Below are positions 12,476 through 23,483 of a DNA stretch of 64,000 nt, piece by piece. This DNA is from Limnanthes douglasii subsp. nivea. Lineage: Eukaryota > Streptophyta > Magnoliopsida > Brassicales > Limnanthaceae. The stretch is from the NCBI GenBank assembly GCA_036936605.1, contig JAUPFV010000005.1, positions 122,072,453 through 122,136,452 on the forward strand. The letters are read 5' to 3'. The first letter of the stretch is position 1; each line of letters opens with the position of its first letter. A program made the translations under genes and the position numbers. A model generated the notes under the pieces. That model did not search any database. It had not been told where the DNA came from and worked only from the letters and a program-made list of their open reading frames with translations.

Positions 12476-13140
12476 ATGACTGCCTCGGTAGGTAAAGCCT
12501 TTTTAGTACCCAAAGACAAAGCCAAATCAAATATTCAACCAAAAAAAGAGAAAGTGACTCGAGAAAAAAACTCGAGTAAGGGCCAAAACTTTAGCGGTTC
12601 TGGGATTTGGTTTCCCAACTATTTACAAGACTACATTTCTAGCATCAAAGACGTTCCTCCTGACGATAATTGTAAATTTCGGGTCGTAGCTTTATCTATA
12701 TACGGTAACTCTGATTCATGGAAATAAGTTAGACGGGATTTGATCACCGAATTGCAAGGTCAACGCCATCTATGGGAGAAAGTGCTTGATGATGCACAAT
12801 GTGTGGATAACCTTGTATAAAGGTTGTTTAGAATTGTATGCGAATAGTAATAGATATTGGATGAGGTTACCCGACATTTCTTTAGTGATGGCCACTCGGT
12901 ATCAGTATCTCTGATACCAGATATTTTTCCAACTTTCATATACATATCTACTATTACGTAGTGTGCCCCCTTGATCGTGCCCTACACAAGGAGTTGATCC
13001 TACACAATGTACCCTATAGTATTCTATTTTATTGGTTACACAATATTTATCTAAATTTTGTTTGTACAGGTTGTCTTGAATGGAAATTTGCCAGAAATCT
13101 ATCCTAGTTGGTTTTATTTTGCACTAACGGAGGAGTAACC
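12476..13140 (+). pseudogene. OTU cysteine protease-like domain at the MULE C-terminus
   Basis: The 83-codon frame at 12476-12727 contains IKDVPPDDNCKFRVVA, which fits the OTU active-site pattern D-x-x-N-C-x-x-R-x-x-A, so the catalytic Cys and the preceding Asp are present. A stop after SDSWK interrupts the next conserved piece, which continues in frame as VRRDLITEL. Farther on, LPDISLVMATRYQYL resembles the following OTU segment, and LNGNLPEIYPSWF may be near the His end. OTU proteins remove ubiquitin from other proteins. Here the domain lies in line with the transposase and is broken. The same domain follows the transposase in relic 2. Confidence 0.65.
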
Positions 13141-13861
13141 AAGTGAGGAAAATCGCTCGACAAACTATTCAATAAATATAATCAAATCAAGTCTCCCCAA
13201 TCATCAACCGCGCCTGATAGTTCATGACACTTCTATACCATAATTAACTACATTGGCTACTTGTCTTTTTGCATCGCATCGAAAAATACTTTAATTTTAT
13301 TTAATTATCGTTTGGACATTAACGACTAAAACATATCATTTTATTGTGTGAACTTCTATTGTTTGTAAGCATACACAAAAAATGGCTAAAACACAACTCT
13401 CACGTCCAACAATCACACTTTACATGCGTGATCAATATACACTTTTGCGCATTCCATGATTGTGTTCCAGTTGCAAAATCCACCTCTACGACTGGGTTGA
13501 AATTGTGAACATTGTGTGTGCAAAATGGGCATCTTCACGAATTCAGAGTTTGGCAACCCTACTAGAAATATTCATGTTTTTGCTTTTTGGTGTATTCTAG
13601 ATTTCCAAACTACAATATTTTTTGATGAATCATCTACTTAGTCATTAAACATATGCAAATATTAACAAAAATTAAATTAAATTTGACTAAAAATAGGTCG
13701 AACAATAAATTGCGTAATTATAAACTTAGGAATATAAAAACTCAAACAATAACTTTGGAAAGCATAAAATTAGACAACAAGTTAGGAAATCATAAACTCA
13801 ACCAACAGCTTAGTACTGAGTACGACTACAGATATTTGCGATAACTCATAGTCATCGAAGA
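13141..13861. other. MULE right flank, gene-free
   Basis: Apart from the GC-rich motif cluster at 13420-13510, I see no coding sequence. The Lys/Asn-rich frame at 13653-13844 is a low-complexity product of repeated AAATTA/GGAAATTA phrases and not a gene. Confidence 0.45.
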
Positions 13862-14289
13862 TTAATTATCAGGAGACTTCCATCTCATCATCTTTCTTTC
13901 TTCTTTTGCAATCTGGTAGTCCACCGTAGTATCATCCATTTCCTCTTCCCTAATGGTATCTATGTAGGCATGGATAATATTCAGCTACTCCTCCATTAAA
14001 CTAGAGGCGACCAAGCAATTTAGCAACTTAAACGCAACATGACGTTCCTCATCGTTGAGGTTGAAAACTAGGTGTACACGATTTTTCTTTAGATAAGTCC
14101 ACCTTGTTGTAACCTTGTCCAAGCCTCTAGAAATCATAGATGGCTGGACGTGATCCATGTCGTATAGGAAATACATTTGGCATAGCATTCCCTCCTAGTA
14201 GTGTTTGCCCATTCATCACTATAGGTTTTAGCCACTTCGACGGATGCTTTTGTCAAATAGTCATCTTCTAATTGGGTCCAAAGAGACAT
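13862..14289 (-). pseudogene. small protein of unknown function, broken
   Basis: Read from an ATG at 14289 leftward, the frame starts MSLWTQLEDDYLTKASVEVA and changes frame once near 14190. It then runs through RGLDKVTTRWTYLKKNR and NDEERHVAFKLL to a TAG at 13985, after which the same frame stays open with DTIREEEMDDTT to a TAA at 13862. About 140 residues in all, charged, with no membrane segment. The W-T-x-x-E-D-x-x-L start resembles Myb/SANT-type accessory proteins of plant DNA transposons, but I cannot name a family. It lies 3' of the MULE and points towards it. One frameshift and one nonsense codon suggest a relic. Confidence 0.4.
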
Positions 14290-14710
14290 TTTTAGAATTT
14301 TTTATGTGTTTGAGTTTTTCAAGTTGTGTTGTTACAATAGTAGAGCCTCATTTTATTGAGATTTTTTAGTTGGATAACATAATACAAATAGACCAATCAG
14401 TAGTAGATTCGGGGGTCCAATTATAATATATAAGGGTCGAGTTATAGCATCATTAGAATGTTAGCAATATATATTTTTTATCGTAAACAATGTCGTATAC
14501 ATAAAATCATACGACAGATCAGTAACAATATTGGTATGCAACATAGGGAATATGTAAATAAACATGGCTAAATAACATAGAGAAAATATAGAGGACAATA
14601 AAAACAAAAACTAAATTTGACAATGTATTCGATAGAAAATAGTCGCGATACGTGCCGAGAATACAGTCAAATAGTCATAGAATACAAAATGTAAACTCCA
14701 TCATGCCCTT
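14290..14710. other. gene-free flank of element A
   Basis: AT-rich sequence with no gene. It continues on the far side of element A at 37843; the two sides were contiguous before the insertion. Confidence 0.5.
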
Positions 14711-14715
14711 GGTAA

Positions 14716-15035
14716 TGATAGGGTCGGATAATTTTGGAAGGACATTGATGTGTCAACCGGAAGGACAGTTCGGGTATATCTTAGACCATGCAAATCAAAA
14801 ACAGTATGACCAGTCAATACATGACTCAGTTGTGTGCTAACATTATTTAAGGTTTGGGCTTTAAAGATTAAACTGGATCCAGGGTCCGACCCGTAACATT
14901 AAAGAGGTTGAACTTTTTCCAAAAACATTAAATACAATCATACACCTCCTTTGTTTCATTACTCACTACTCATAAAATAAGATTCAACTAACAAAATTCG
15001 CTAAAGTACCCTCCAACCATAAATCATCCACACTA
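14716..15035 (+). repeat. 5' LTR of element A
   Basis: Runs from TGATAGGG to CCACACTA. Compared with the 3' LTR (361 bp) it is 320 bp, because about 41 bp are missing near 14893. The missing part includes the only TATA box (TATAAATA in the 3' LTR). The sense promoter of this copy is therefore probably dead. Confidence 0.9.
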
Positions 15036-15038
15036 GAT

Positions 15039-15056
15039 TGGCGATCATAATAGGAG
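15039..15056 (+). promoter_or_regulatory. primer-binding site of element A
   Basis: TGGCGATCATAATAGGAG begins three bases after the LTR end, where reverse transcription is primed by a tRNA 3' end. The TGGCGA start is like that of element C. I cannot assign the tRNA with certainty. Confidence 0.65.
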
Positions 15057-15106
15057 ACGATGGTGCCTGAATTACAGATTCAAAACCAGTAAACTAACCA
15101 GTTTGG

Positions 15107-17427
15107 ATGGATCTGAATATCCAAAATACTCCACCTCAGGAGGTGGAAGGGGTGACAGGAAATAATGAGAACACTAATGTGTCTCATGTAAATTACAATG
15201 GAAATGAAAAACAATCCATGCAAGAAGAACATGATCAACTAGGGGATGAAATTGAGGCTTCAAGAGCCAAGAAACAAGCAGAGAAAGGAATTAAAGAAAA
15301 GTCCAGTGCGTCAGCGCTCCACCCTACTGATATCCTCGTGAAAATGAGCAGTCCATAAAGACTCATCTCAGTTTAAATGCATCGATCCAAACGAATGGAG
15401 AGTTCCACGTCAGAGTCTTCTAGTAGTTCATCCAACGATTCGGAGCTTGAGGAATCAGTCTCATCCAGTAGTGATGAAGTTTGGTTGAAGAAGAAACTAA
15501 GACTGACCAAGAAACATTCGAGAAAAAAGGATAGGCATGGCAGGCTCAAAGAGTATTAGGGAAACATGAAGGGTTTAGTTGATCGTCATACTGACTGTTT
15601 GCTGATTGATCCATTTGCTTTCCAATCCGAATGAGAATATTGTGTTTAGTCGTAGCCAAAATTGGAGGCAATCACATTTGTCTTCAAAAATACTTTCCGG
15701 ACATCTTCCCAAAAGATTTGATAAATCCAAGATAGAAAAGTATGATGGAATCAAAGATCCGAACAATTATCTTGAACAATTTAAAAACTTTATGATGAAC
15801 TTTGTTGATGCATGATGTTCTCTCAAACTTTTATTGGAAGTTCCCTCAAATGGTATAATAGTCTCCCTTAGGGATCTATAAAAAATGATATGTTATGGGT
15901 TGCGTTCCGGAGGAAATTTTTTGGAAGCAAAGAGCTTAAAAGTAATGGTGACATAATTATCCATTGTGCCCAAGAATCGAATGAGTCATTGAAAGAATAC
16001 ATTAGTAGGTTTGTAAATACGAAGAATGGGTTGGCTGACTGTTTTGAACAAGTTGCAATTGCTTCTCTAAGACAGGGTTTGAGTCCGGGTAATTTGGCTG
16101 ATTCTGTGACCCGAAAGAAAACTATGACTTTTGGGGGACTGTTAAATCAAGTCCGGAAACAGATTAATGTTGAGGAGACTAAGAAATCTAGAGTGCTTTG
16201 CTAGAGCAGATCCACTACCATACCATAAACACCTCAAACAAAACCCAGCCTGGTTACAGATCCAAGGAAACTGGGTAGGGGTCTCATCGGCCCAAGCAGA
16301 ATCAATCCAACCAAAACTAGCGGGTTAGAAAGAAAAGGGGACCTTGGGTTTAACCTGAATGGTTTGCTGAATTAGGGAAAAGTGTGGCTACGATATATGA
16401 TAAAACTAAAAAAAATGTACACTTTAGAAGGTCGGTCTCCCTACAGTCTCCTAGAGAGACCTGAAGCACCCGTTTCTGCAAATATCACAATGATATGGAA
16501 CATGATATCCATGATTTCATACTCTTAAAACAAAAGGTGAAGAATCTTATTGAAAGAGGTAAATTATGAGCATAAGTTAAAAAAAGAAAGGGGTAGCAGG
16601 CCAGATAATGTACAATCCAACACCAATGATCCCTGAACGACTCCTTCGGTAGCCCCTGGAACATCCAAATAGGAGGATACCATGGCGATTGTTGAAAGGT
16701 TTGATATGGATTCTAATTACCTTGATCCGGATCCGAATTATAATCGGGTAGGTGTGATAGTGGACAAGACTGCCACTGTTTCAGATCTGATATATTACTT
16801 CGAATCATTGACCATATTTGTGGGAGATACGGTGACCGCGCCTTCGAGTTGTTCATGAAAGAGGCATATCAACAACTTGGCTACTCAGTTGGATGAAAGG
16901 ATTCCACACATCTATACCAACTCCGACTCCTTTCATTATTTTTTATGAGGATGACCTAAGAGATATTACGGGGCCTCACGAAGACGATGTGGCGATAGGG
17001 GCATCAATAGGAGGAAATGATGTACGCTTAATCTTGATTAATAGAGGCAGTTTGGCAAACATATTGTTTTTAAATACTTAGAAATAGATTAAAATTCCCT
17101 TCGAACATAACTATTTTGGGATTCACTGGGAGTTCAGCAGATGTAATTGGAGAATTTGAGGATAAAGTATTATTGGGTAAATGACCCTTTAAGAAAACGG
17201 TGAAGGTCTTGTTTGTTGTGGTTGACTGCCCAACATCTTACAATGCTATCTTTAGGAGGTTTTGACTCTCTAAGATGCATGTAGTAGCCTCTAATATCCC
17301 TCAGTGCTTGAAGTATGTTGTGGGTGCATAAGTGGGTGTTGTCTGAAGTAGTTAGAAGGTGGCAAGAGAGTGCTATGTGACGGCTCTTGCCTCAAAGTAT
17401 TTGGAGGCAATCAAAGTTAATAAAGAA
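15107..17427 (+). pseudogene. gag-protease of element A, first copy, broken
   Basis: The start at 15107 (MDLNIQNTPPQEVEG) gives an acidic, Ser-rich leader, broken by a TAA at 15356. The gag core is recognisable in pieces: FDKSKIEKYDGIKDPNNYLE (near 15715-15780) and LWVAFRRKFFGSKELKSNGD (15890 on). The zinc-knuckle region follows near 16470 (FCKYHNDMEHDIHDF), where the last Cys is replaced. The protease region at 16893-17081 reads ILINRGSLANILF where related elements have DTGS, so the catalytic Asp is lost. At least six stops and frame changes are present. All homologous parts are found intact in element C. Confidence 0.85.
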
Positions 17428-17436
17428 TAGCAGCTA
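17428..17436 (+). promoter_or_regulatory. UAG CAG CUA at the protease/RT junction, element A copy 1
   Basis: The protease frame ends in TAG followed by CAGCTA, and the RT frame continues in the same phase without a gap. CAGCTA fits the CARYYA context known from tobamovirus-type leaky UAG codons. The same TAG-CAG occurs at the same place in elements B and C. Confidence 0.55.
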
Positions 17437-20128
17437 TTGGAGCCTTCCACCGATGAGAATGAAATTGATGACCCTCGAGAGGCTCCTAGTGTTATAATAC
17501 TTATAGAAGAAATTGAAGTCCATTTCCTAGAAAAAGGCAAAAGTGTTAAGATTAGTACTAAGTTGCCAATAAGTTTGAAACAAAAGCTATTTTCTTTCTT
17601 ATCAGACAATTTCCTTGTGTTTGCATGGTCCAATGCTGATGTAACTGGGGTACCCGCTGAGGTAATTTATCATAAATTGTCAGTCTGAACTGATGTTGGA
17701 CCAATCATACAAAGAAGAAGCCCATTTTCCAAAGAAAAAACAGATGTGATTGTGCAAGAATTTTATTGATTGACCAAAATGGGCCACATTATAGAATCTC
17801 GGTTCCCATAATGGACTGCCAACCTTATTTTGGTAAAAAAAAAAAGGCAAGTGGTGCATGTGTATTGACTTCACTAGATCTTAATAAGGCATGTACCAAA
17901 GATCCTTATCCCATTCCTCGGATAGATCAGTTGGTAGACTTTACCTCTGGGAACAAGTTATTGTCCTTCATGGATGCATTTTCAGGGTACAGTCGGATAC
18001 AAGTATATTCGAATGATCAAGACCACACAACCTTTATTACAGACAGAGGACTTCATTTTTATAAGGTGATGCCCTTTGGGTTGAAAAAATGTTGGTGCTA
18101 CTTATCAACGATTGGTGAATAAAACTTCGCAACTCAGATTGGCAGAAACATGGAAGTATATATAGATGATATGATGGTGAAAGCCTTGCAGAGGAAGAAC
18201 ATATATTCGATCTTCGAGAGACGTTTTCTAATTTAGAAGTCAACAACCTAAAAAATTAAACCCAGAAAAGTGAATTATTGGAGTCTGGTCCGGTAAGTTT
18301 TTAGGGTATGTCGTGAGTGAAAAAGGCTTAGCATTTTTAGGGTATGTCGTGAGTGAAAAAAGGTTTACTAAAAGAAGAAAAAATATGTTTAAAGTTAGAG
18401 AAACTAGCCTTAGCATTGGTAATAGCAGCCGTAAAAATGAGGCTGTATTTTCAAGCACACTCGATTACGGTTCAGACTTCTTTCCCTTTAAAGAATGTGC
18501 TACAAAAAACCGACATATCGGGAAGAATGACTAAATGGTCAGTTGAGCTTGGAGATTATGATATTTATTTGCACATCGAACCGCAATCAAAGCTCAAGCT
18601 ATAGGTGATTTCTTGGTAGAATTTCATATTGAAAGGCCTCATAAACAATAACAAGAAAACAAGTCTAAGAACGAGTGGTTAATCCGAATAGACGGTGGGT
18701 CTAGTGCTATGGGATGTGGGGTTCGAATTTTTTTGACTTCCCCTTATGGTGATACTATGTATCAGGCTATATGTTTTGGTTTCAGGGCATCTAACAATAA
18801 GTCTGAATATGAAGCGGCCATCAATGGAATGAGACTTGCTTAGATATGTGGAGCAAAAAGGGTTCAGTTAGTTAGTGACTCCAAGTTACTTATTAATCAA
18901 GCTCAAGGGTAATCTGAAACTAAAAAGATCAATTAATAAAACATCTTCAGGTGTTGAGGGAAGTTACCATAAGTTATAAAAATATCCAATATGAGCGCGT
19001 CCCTAGGTTGGAGAATACTATAGTAGATTCTTTAGCCTTCATAGCTTATTCTGAAAGATTACCCTTGGATTCTTATGCAAGAATGCCCCTCCATAGTTTC
19101 AATCCAAGAAAAAGAGGGTGAATGTGAAGAAATTTCGAGTGTATATGGTCTATCATCCAAAGATTGAAGATTTGATATATGTCGGTTCATTTCCGATGGT
19201 GTTTTACCTCTGGACAAGATCTTAGCTTAAAACATCAAGTACAAGGCTCGTGGTTTCCTACTTTAAGGGAACTTCTTTACCAAAATTCTTTCAGAAGGCC
19301 TCTCCTACGTTGTTTAGGCTTTGAAGAATCCCAAAGTGTCTTATCTAAATTACATGATGGATAAGGATCAGCACATTGCGGCTATAAGGCTTTAACCAGA
19401 AGAGTTTTGTTAGCAGGGTACTATTGGCCAACAAGAATGGCAGATGCCAAAGATATGGTCAAGAAGTGTGATATTTTCCAGATATATGGGAATGAAATCT
19501 ATATACCAGCTGTTAATATGGATTCTATATCTAAACCCATACCTTTTGATAGATGGGGTTTAGATTTGGTTGGGTCTCTTCCCATGGCGTCCGGATGGTA
19601 TCGAACAATAATAGTGGCAATTGACTATTTCTTTAAGTGGTAGAAGCAGTACCCTTAGCTAGAACCACTTTTAAGGCGGTCAGAAAATTCATTTTATCCA
19701 ACATATGTTTCCGATTTGGAATCCCCGGAGAATCACTACAGACAATCGGCCACAATTTGGTAATAAAGACATGGAGATATTTTGCACTTCCACAAGAATT
19801 CAACACTATTTTTCTTCTCATTTCCACCCTCATGCTAATGGGGAAGTTGAAGTTTCTAATCGAACAATCTTTTCAGGGTTAAAAAAGAATCTGGAAGGAG
19901 CTACATGAAAGTGGCCAAGTTATTTGCAAGAAGTATTGTGGGCTTACCGAACTACTCCCCGGACTGCTACACAAGAATCCCATTTTTCCCTCGTTTATGG
20001 ATGGATGCAATCACACCCATAGAAGCTACTTTACCATCCTTCAGGATCCAAAACTATTCCAAACACACAAATGATATGGCAGTTACGAATCAATTGATTT
20101 GATTGAAAAAAAAGGTTAAGGCATATTC
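17437..20128 (+). pseudogene. pol (RT, RNase H, integrase) of element A, broken and truncated
   Basis: RT pieces include KDPYPIPRIDQLVD, FMDAFSGY and the catalytic YIDDMMVK (near 18160). After FLGYVVSEKG most of the RT thumb and connection is missing, and a 36-bp direct duplication marks the junction. The frame resumes with LKLEKLALALVIAA. RNase H shows DGGSSAMGCGV (near 18690) and SEYEAAI. Integrase keeps a zinc-finger part (HCGYKALTRRVLLAGYYWP), the first Asp (GLDLVG), TDNRPQF for the second Asp and GEVEVSNR for the Glu. Many stops interrupt it. It ends abruptly at 20128, where LTR sequence starts, so the integrase C-terminus is absent here and appears only at 23217-23361. Confidence 0.85.
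18298..18360 (+). repeat. 36-bp direct duplication in RT relic
   Basis: TTTTTAGGGTATGTCGTGAG plus seven further bases occurs at 18298 and again at 18334. It lies exactly where about 0.4 kb of RT sequence is missing relative to element C, so it probably arose with that deletion. Confidence 0.85.
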
Positions 20129-20440
20129 AATACAATCATACACCTTCTTTGTTTCATTACTCACTACTCATAAAATAAGATTCAACTAACAAAATTCCCT
20201 AAAGTACCCTCCAATCATAAATCATCCACACTAGATTGGCGATCATAATAGGAGACGATGGTGCCTGAATTACAGATTCAAAACCAGTAAACTAACCAGT
20301 TTGGATGGATCTGAATGTCCAAAATGCTCCACCTCAGGAGGTGGAAGGGGTGACAGAAAATAATGAGAACACTAATGTGTCTCATGTAAATTATAATAGC
20401 AATGAAAAACAATCCATGCAAGAAGAACATGATCAACTAA
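20129..20440 (+). repeat. internal LTR/5'-leader/gag-start fragment of element A
   Basis: Matches 14931-15243 (offset 5198): the last part of the LTR, the TGGCGATC primer site, the leader and the first 40 or so gag codons. It begins abruptly after the integrase relic and ends abruptly at GATCAACTA, where another LTR part starts. It resembles copy 1 more closely than copy 3 does in the LTR part. Confidence 0.85.
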
Positions 20441-20642
20441 TGTGCTAACATTATTTAAGGTTTGGGTTTTAAAGATTAAACCGAATCCAGGGTTTGACCC
20501 GTAACATTAAAGAAGTTGAACGTTTTCCAAAAACATTAAATACAAGCATACACCTCCTTTGTTTCACTACTCATTACTCATAAAATAAGATTCAACTAAC
20601 AAACTCCCTAAAGTACCTTCCAACCATAAATCATCCACACTA
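20441..20642 (+). repeat. internal partial LTR of element A, third copy
   Basis: Matches 14833-15035 with about 6% differences and ends CCACACTA. It lacks the left part of the LTR and shares the TATA-removing deletion with the 5' LTR. The primer site after it reads TTGACG instead of TTGGCG. Confidence 0.85.
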
Positions 20643-20713
20643 GATTGACGATCATAATAGGAGACGATGGTGCCTGAATTACAGATTCAAAACCAGTAAA
20701 CTAACCAGTTTGG

Positions 20714-23035
20714 ATGGATCTGAATGTCCAAAATACTCCACCTCAGGAGGTGGAAGGGGTGACAGGAAATAATGAGAACACTAATGTGTCTCATGTAAAT
20801 TACAATGGAAATGAAAAACAATCCATGCAAGAAGAACATGATCAACTAGGGGATGAAATTGAGGCTTCAAGAGCCAAGAAACAAGCAGAGAAAGGAATTA
20901 AAGAAAAGTCCAGTGCGTCAGCGCTCCACCCTACTGATATCCTCGTGAAAATGAGCAGTCCATAAAGACTCATCTCAGCTTAAACGCATCGATCCAAACG
21001 AATGGAGAGTTCCACGTCAGAGTCTTCTAGTAGTTCATCCAACGATTCGGAGCTTGAGGAATCAGTCTCATCCAGTAGTGATGAAGTTTGGTTGAAGAAG
21101 AAACTAAGACTGACCAAGAAACATTCGAGAAAAAAAGATAGGCATGGCAGGCTCAAATAGTATTAGGGAAACATGAAGGGTTTAGTTGATCGTCATACTG
21201 ACTATTTGCTGATTGATCCATTTGCTTTCCAATCCAAATGAGAATACTGTGTTTAGTCGTAGCCAAAATTGGAGGCAATCACCTTTGTCTTCAAAAATAC
21301 TTTCCGGACATCTTCCCAAAAGATTTGATAAATCCAAGATGGAAAAGTATGATGGAATCAAAGATCCGAACAATTATCTTGAACAATTTAAAAACTTTAT
21401 GATGAACTTTGTTGATGCATGATGTTCTCTCAAACTTTTATTGGAAGTTCCCTCAAATGGTATAATAGTCTCCCTTAGGGATCTATAAAAAATGATATGT
21501 TATGGGTTGCGTTCCGGAGGAAATTTTTTGGAAGCAAAGAGCTTAAAAGTAATGGTGACATAATTATCCATTGTGCCCAAGAATCGAATGAGTCATTGAA
21601 AGAATACATTAGTAGGTTTGTAAATACGAAGAATGGGTTGGTTGACTGTTTTGAACAAGTTGCAATTGCTTCTCTAAGACAGGGTTTGAGTCCGGGTAAT
21701 TTGGCTGATTCTGTGACCCGAAAGAAAACTATGACTTTTGGGGGACTGTTAAATCAAGTCCGGAAACAGATTAATGTTGAGGAGACTATGAAATATAGAG
21801 TGCTTTGCTAGAGCAGATCCACTACCATACCATAAACACCTCAAACAAAACCCAGCCCGGTTACAGATCCAAGGAAACTGGGTAGGGGTCTCATCGGCCC
21901 AAGCAGAATCAATCCAACCAAAACTAGCGGGTTAGAAAGAAAAGGTTACCTTGGGTTTAACCTGAATGGTTTGCTGAATTAGGGAAAAGTGTGGCTATGA
22001 TATATGATAAAACTAAAAAAAATGTACACTTTAGAAGGTCGGTCTCCCTACAGTCTCCTAGAGAGACCTGAAGCACCCGTTTCTGCAAATATCACAATGA
22101 TATGGAACATGATATCCATGATTTCATACTCTTAAAACAAAAGGTGAAGAATCTTATTGAAAGAGGTAAATTATGAGCATAAGTTAAAAAAAAGAAAGGG
22201 GTAGCAGGCCAGATAATGTACAATCCAACACCAATGATCCCTGAACGACTCCTTCGGTAGCCCCTGGAACATCCAAATAGGAGGATACCATGGTGATTGT
22301 TGAAAGGTTTGATATGGATTCTAATTACCTTGATCCGGATCCGGATTATAATCGGGTAGGTGTGATAGTGGACAAGACTGCCACTGTTTCAGATCTGATA
22401 TATTACTTCGAATCATTGACCATATTTGTGGGAGATACGGTGACCGCGCCTTCGAGTTGTTCATGAAAGAGGCATATCAACAACTTGGCTACTCAGTTGG
22501 ATGAAAGGATTCCACACATCTATACCAACTCCGACTCCTTTCATTATTTTTTATGAGGATGACCTAAGAGATATTACGGGGCCTCACGAAGACGATGTGG
22601 CGATAGGGGCATCAATTGGAGGAAATGATGTACGTTTAATCTTGATTAATAGAGGCAGTTTGGCAAACATATTGTTTTTAAATACTTATAAATAGATTAA
22701 AATTCCCTTCGAACATAACTATTTTGGGATTCACTGGGAGTTCAGCAGATGTAATTGGAGAATTTGAGGATAAAGTATTATTGGGTAAATGACCCTTTAA
22801 GAAAACGGTGAAGGTCTTGTTTGTTGTGGTTGACTGCCCAACATCTTACAATGCTATCTTTAGGAGGTTTTGACTCTCTAAGATGCATGTAGTAGCCTCT
22901 AATATCCCTCAGTGCTTGAAGTATGTTGTGGGTGCATAAGTGGGTGTTGTCTGAAGTAGTTAGAAGGTGGCGAGAGAGTGTTATGTGACGGCTCTTGCCT
23001 CAAAGTATTTGGAGGCAATCAAAGTTAATAAATAA
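20714..23035 (+). pseudogene. gag-protease of element A, second long copy, broken
   Basis: Near-identical to 15107-17427 at an offset of 5607-5608. It carries the same breaks: TAA after KMSSP, the same frame changes, and protease ILINRGSLANILF with the catalytic Asp lost. A few private changes exist, for example a TAA just before the junction TAG. The shared breaks show that the duplication happened after the gene was already dead, or that a dead template was copied. Confidence 0.85.
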
Positions 23036-23044
23036 TAGCAGCTA
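23036..23044 (+). promoter_or_regulatory. UAG CAG CUA at the protease/RT junction, element A copy 2
   Basis: Same TAGCAGCTA as in copy 1, here preceded by an additional TAA. It adds no independent evidence because it was duplicated with copy 1. Confidence 0.5.
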
Positions 23045-23361
23045 TTGGAGTCTTCCACCGATGAGAATGAAATTGATGACCCTCGAGAGGCTCCTAGTGT
23101 TATAATACTTATAGAAGAAATTGAAGTCCATTTCCTAGCAAAAGGCAAAAGTGTTAAGATTAGTACTAAGTTGCCAATAAGTTTGAAACAAAAGCTATTT
23201 TCTTTCTTATCAGACAGTTTGGGAAGCTGGCTCCGAACTGGGAAGGCCCATATATGGTATGTGAAAGAGTTAAGCCATAAACATATAGACTTCAAGACAA
23301 GGAGGGTAGAGTTTCGAAGCATCCATGGAACATTGAACATCTCAGGTTGTATTTAGAATAA
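23045..23361 (+). pseudogene. RT start fused to integrase tail, deletion junction
   Basis: The pol leader (ENEIDDPREAPSVIILIEE) runs parallel to copy 1 up to CAGACA at 23216, then jumps to sequence of the integrase C-terminus. In a shifted frame this reads GKLAPNWEGPYMVCERVKP and ends HPWNIEHLRLYLE before TAA at 23359. In element C the same tail ends the integrase. RT, RNase H and the integrase core are deleted at this junction. Confidence 0.85.
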
Positions 23362-23409
23362 AACTCTCTTGTAAATATTTAACTTATCATATCTCAGTGT
23401 AAATATTAG

Positions 23410-23462
23410 GGTGCATATTATTTCCTACCCTGGTGGTGCGGGGAGATTTTATTGAGGTGTCC
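23410..23462 (+). other. conserved post-pol noncoding motif, element A
   Basis: Shortly after the pol stop, GGTGCATATTATTTCCTACC continues into a TGGTGG, GGGAGATTTTATTGAGGTGTC block. Elements B (31918-31970) and C (45008-45060) have the same blocks in the same order. Function unknown. Confidence 0.65.
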
Positions 23463-23483
23463 AATTTTCAATCAATGGTATTT

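Larger units (their letters stand above)
10150..13560 (+). mobile_element. Mutator-like element relic 1 (MULE with OTU domain)
   Basis: The body holds a broken transposase gene in the order FAR1-type zinc finger, MULE transposase core, intron, SWIM finger, OTU-like domain. Both flanks carry clusters of a short GC-rich motif (GCGCGATTTT and relatives at 10180-10450; TGCGTGATC, TTTTGCGCATT and TTGCAAAATCC at 13420-13510), which I take as subterminal sequence. I could not find terminal inverted repeats or a target-site duplication by eye, so the borders are approximate. The second relic at 54843-57190 has the same domain order and intron. Confidence 0.6.

Noticed and set aside
14716..23361. Reading element A as two or three independent nested insertions
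   Set aside because: The internal LTR pieces are truncated on the left and have no target duplications; only the outermost ends carry GGTAA, so internal rearrangement is simpler.
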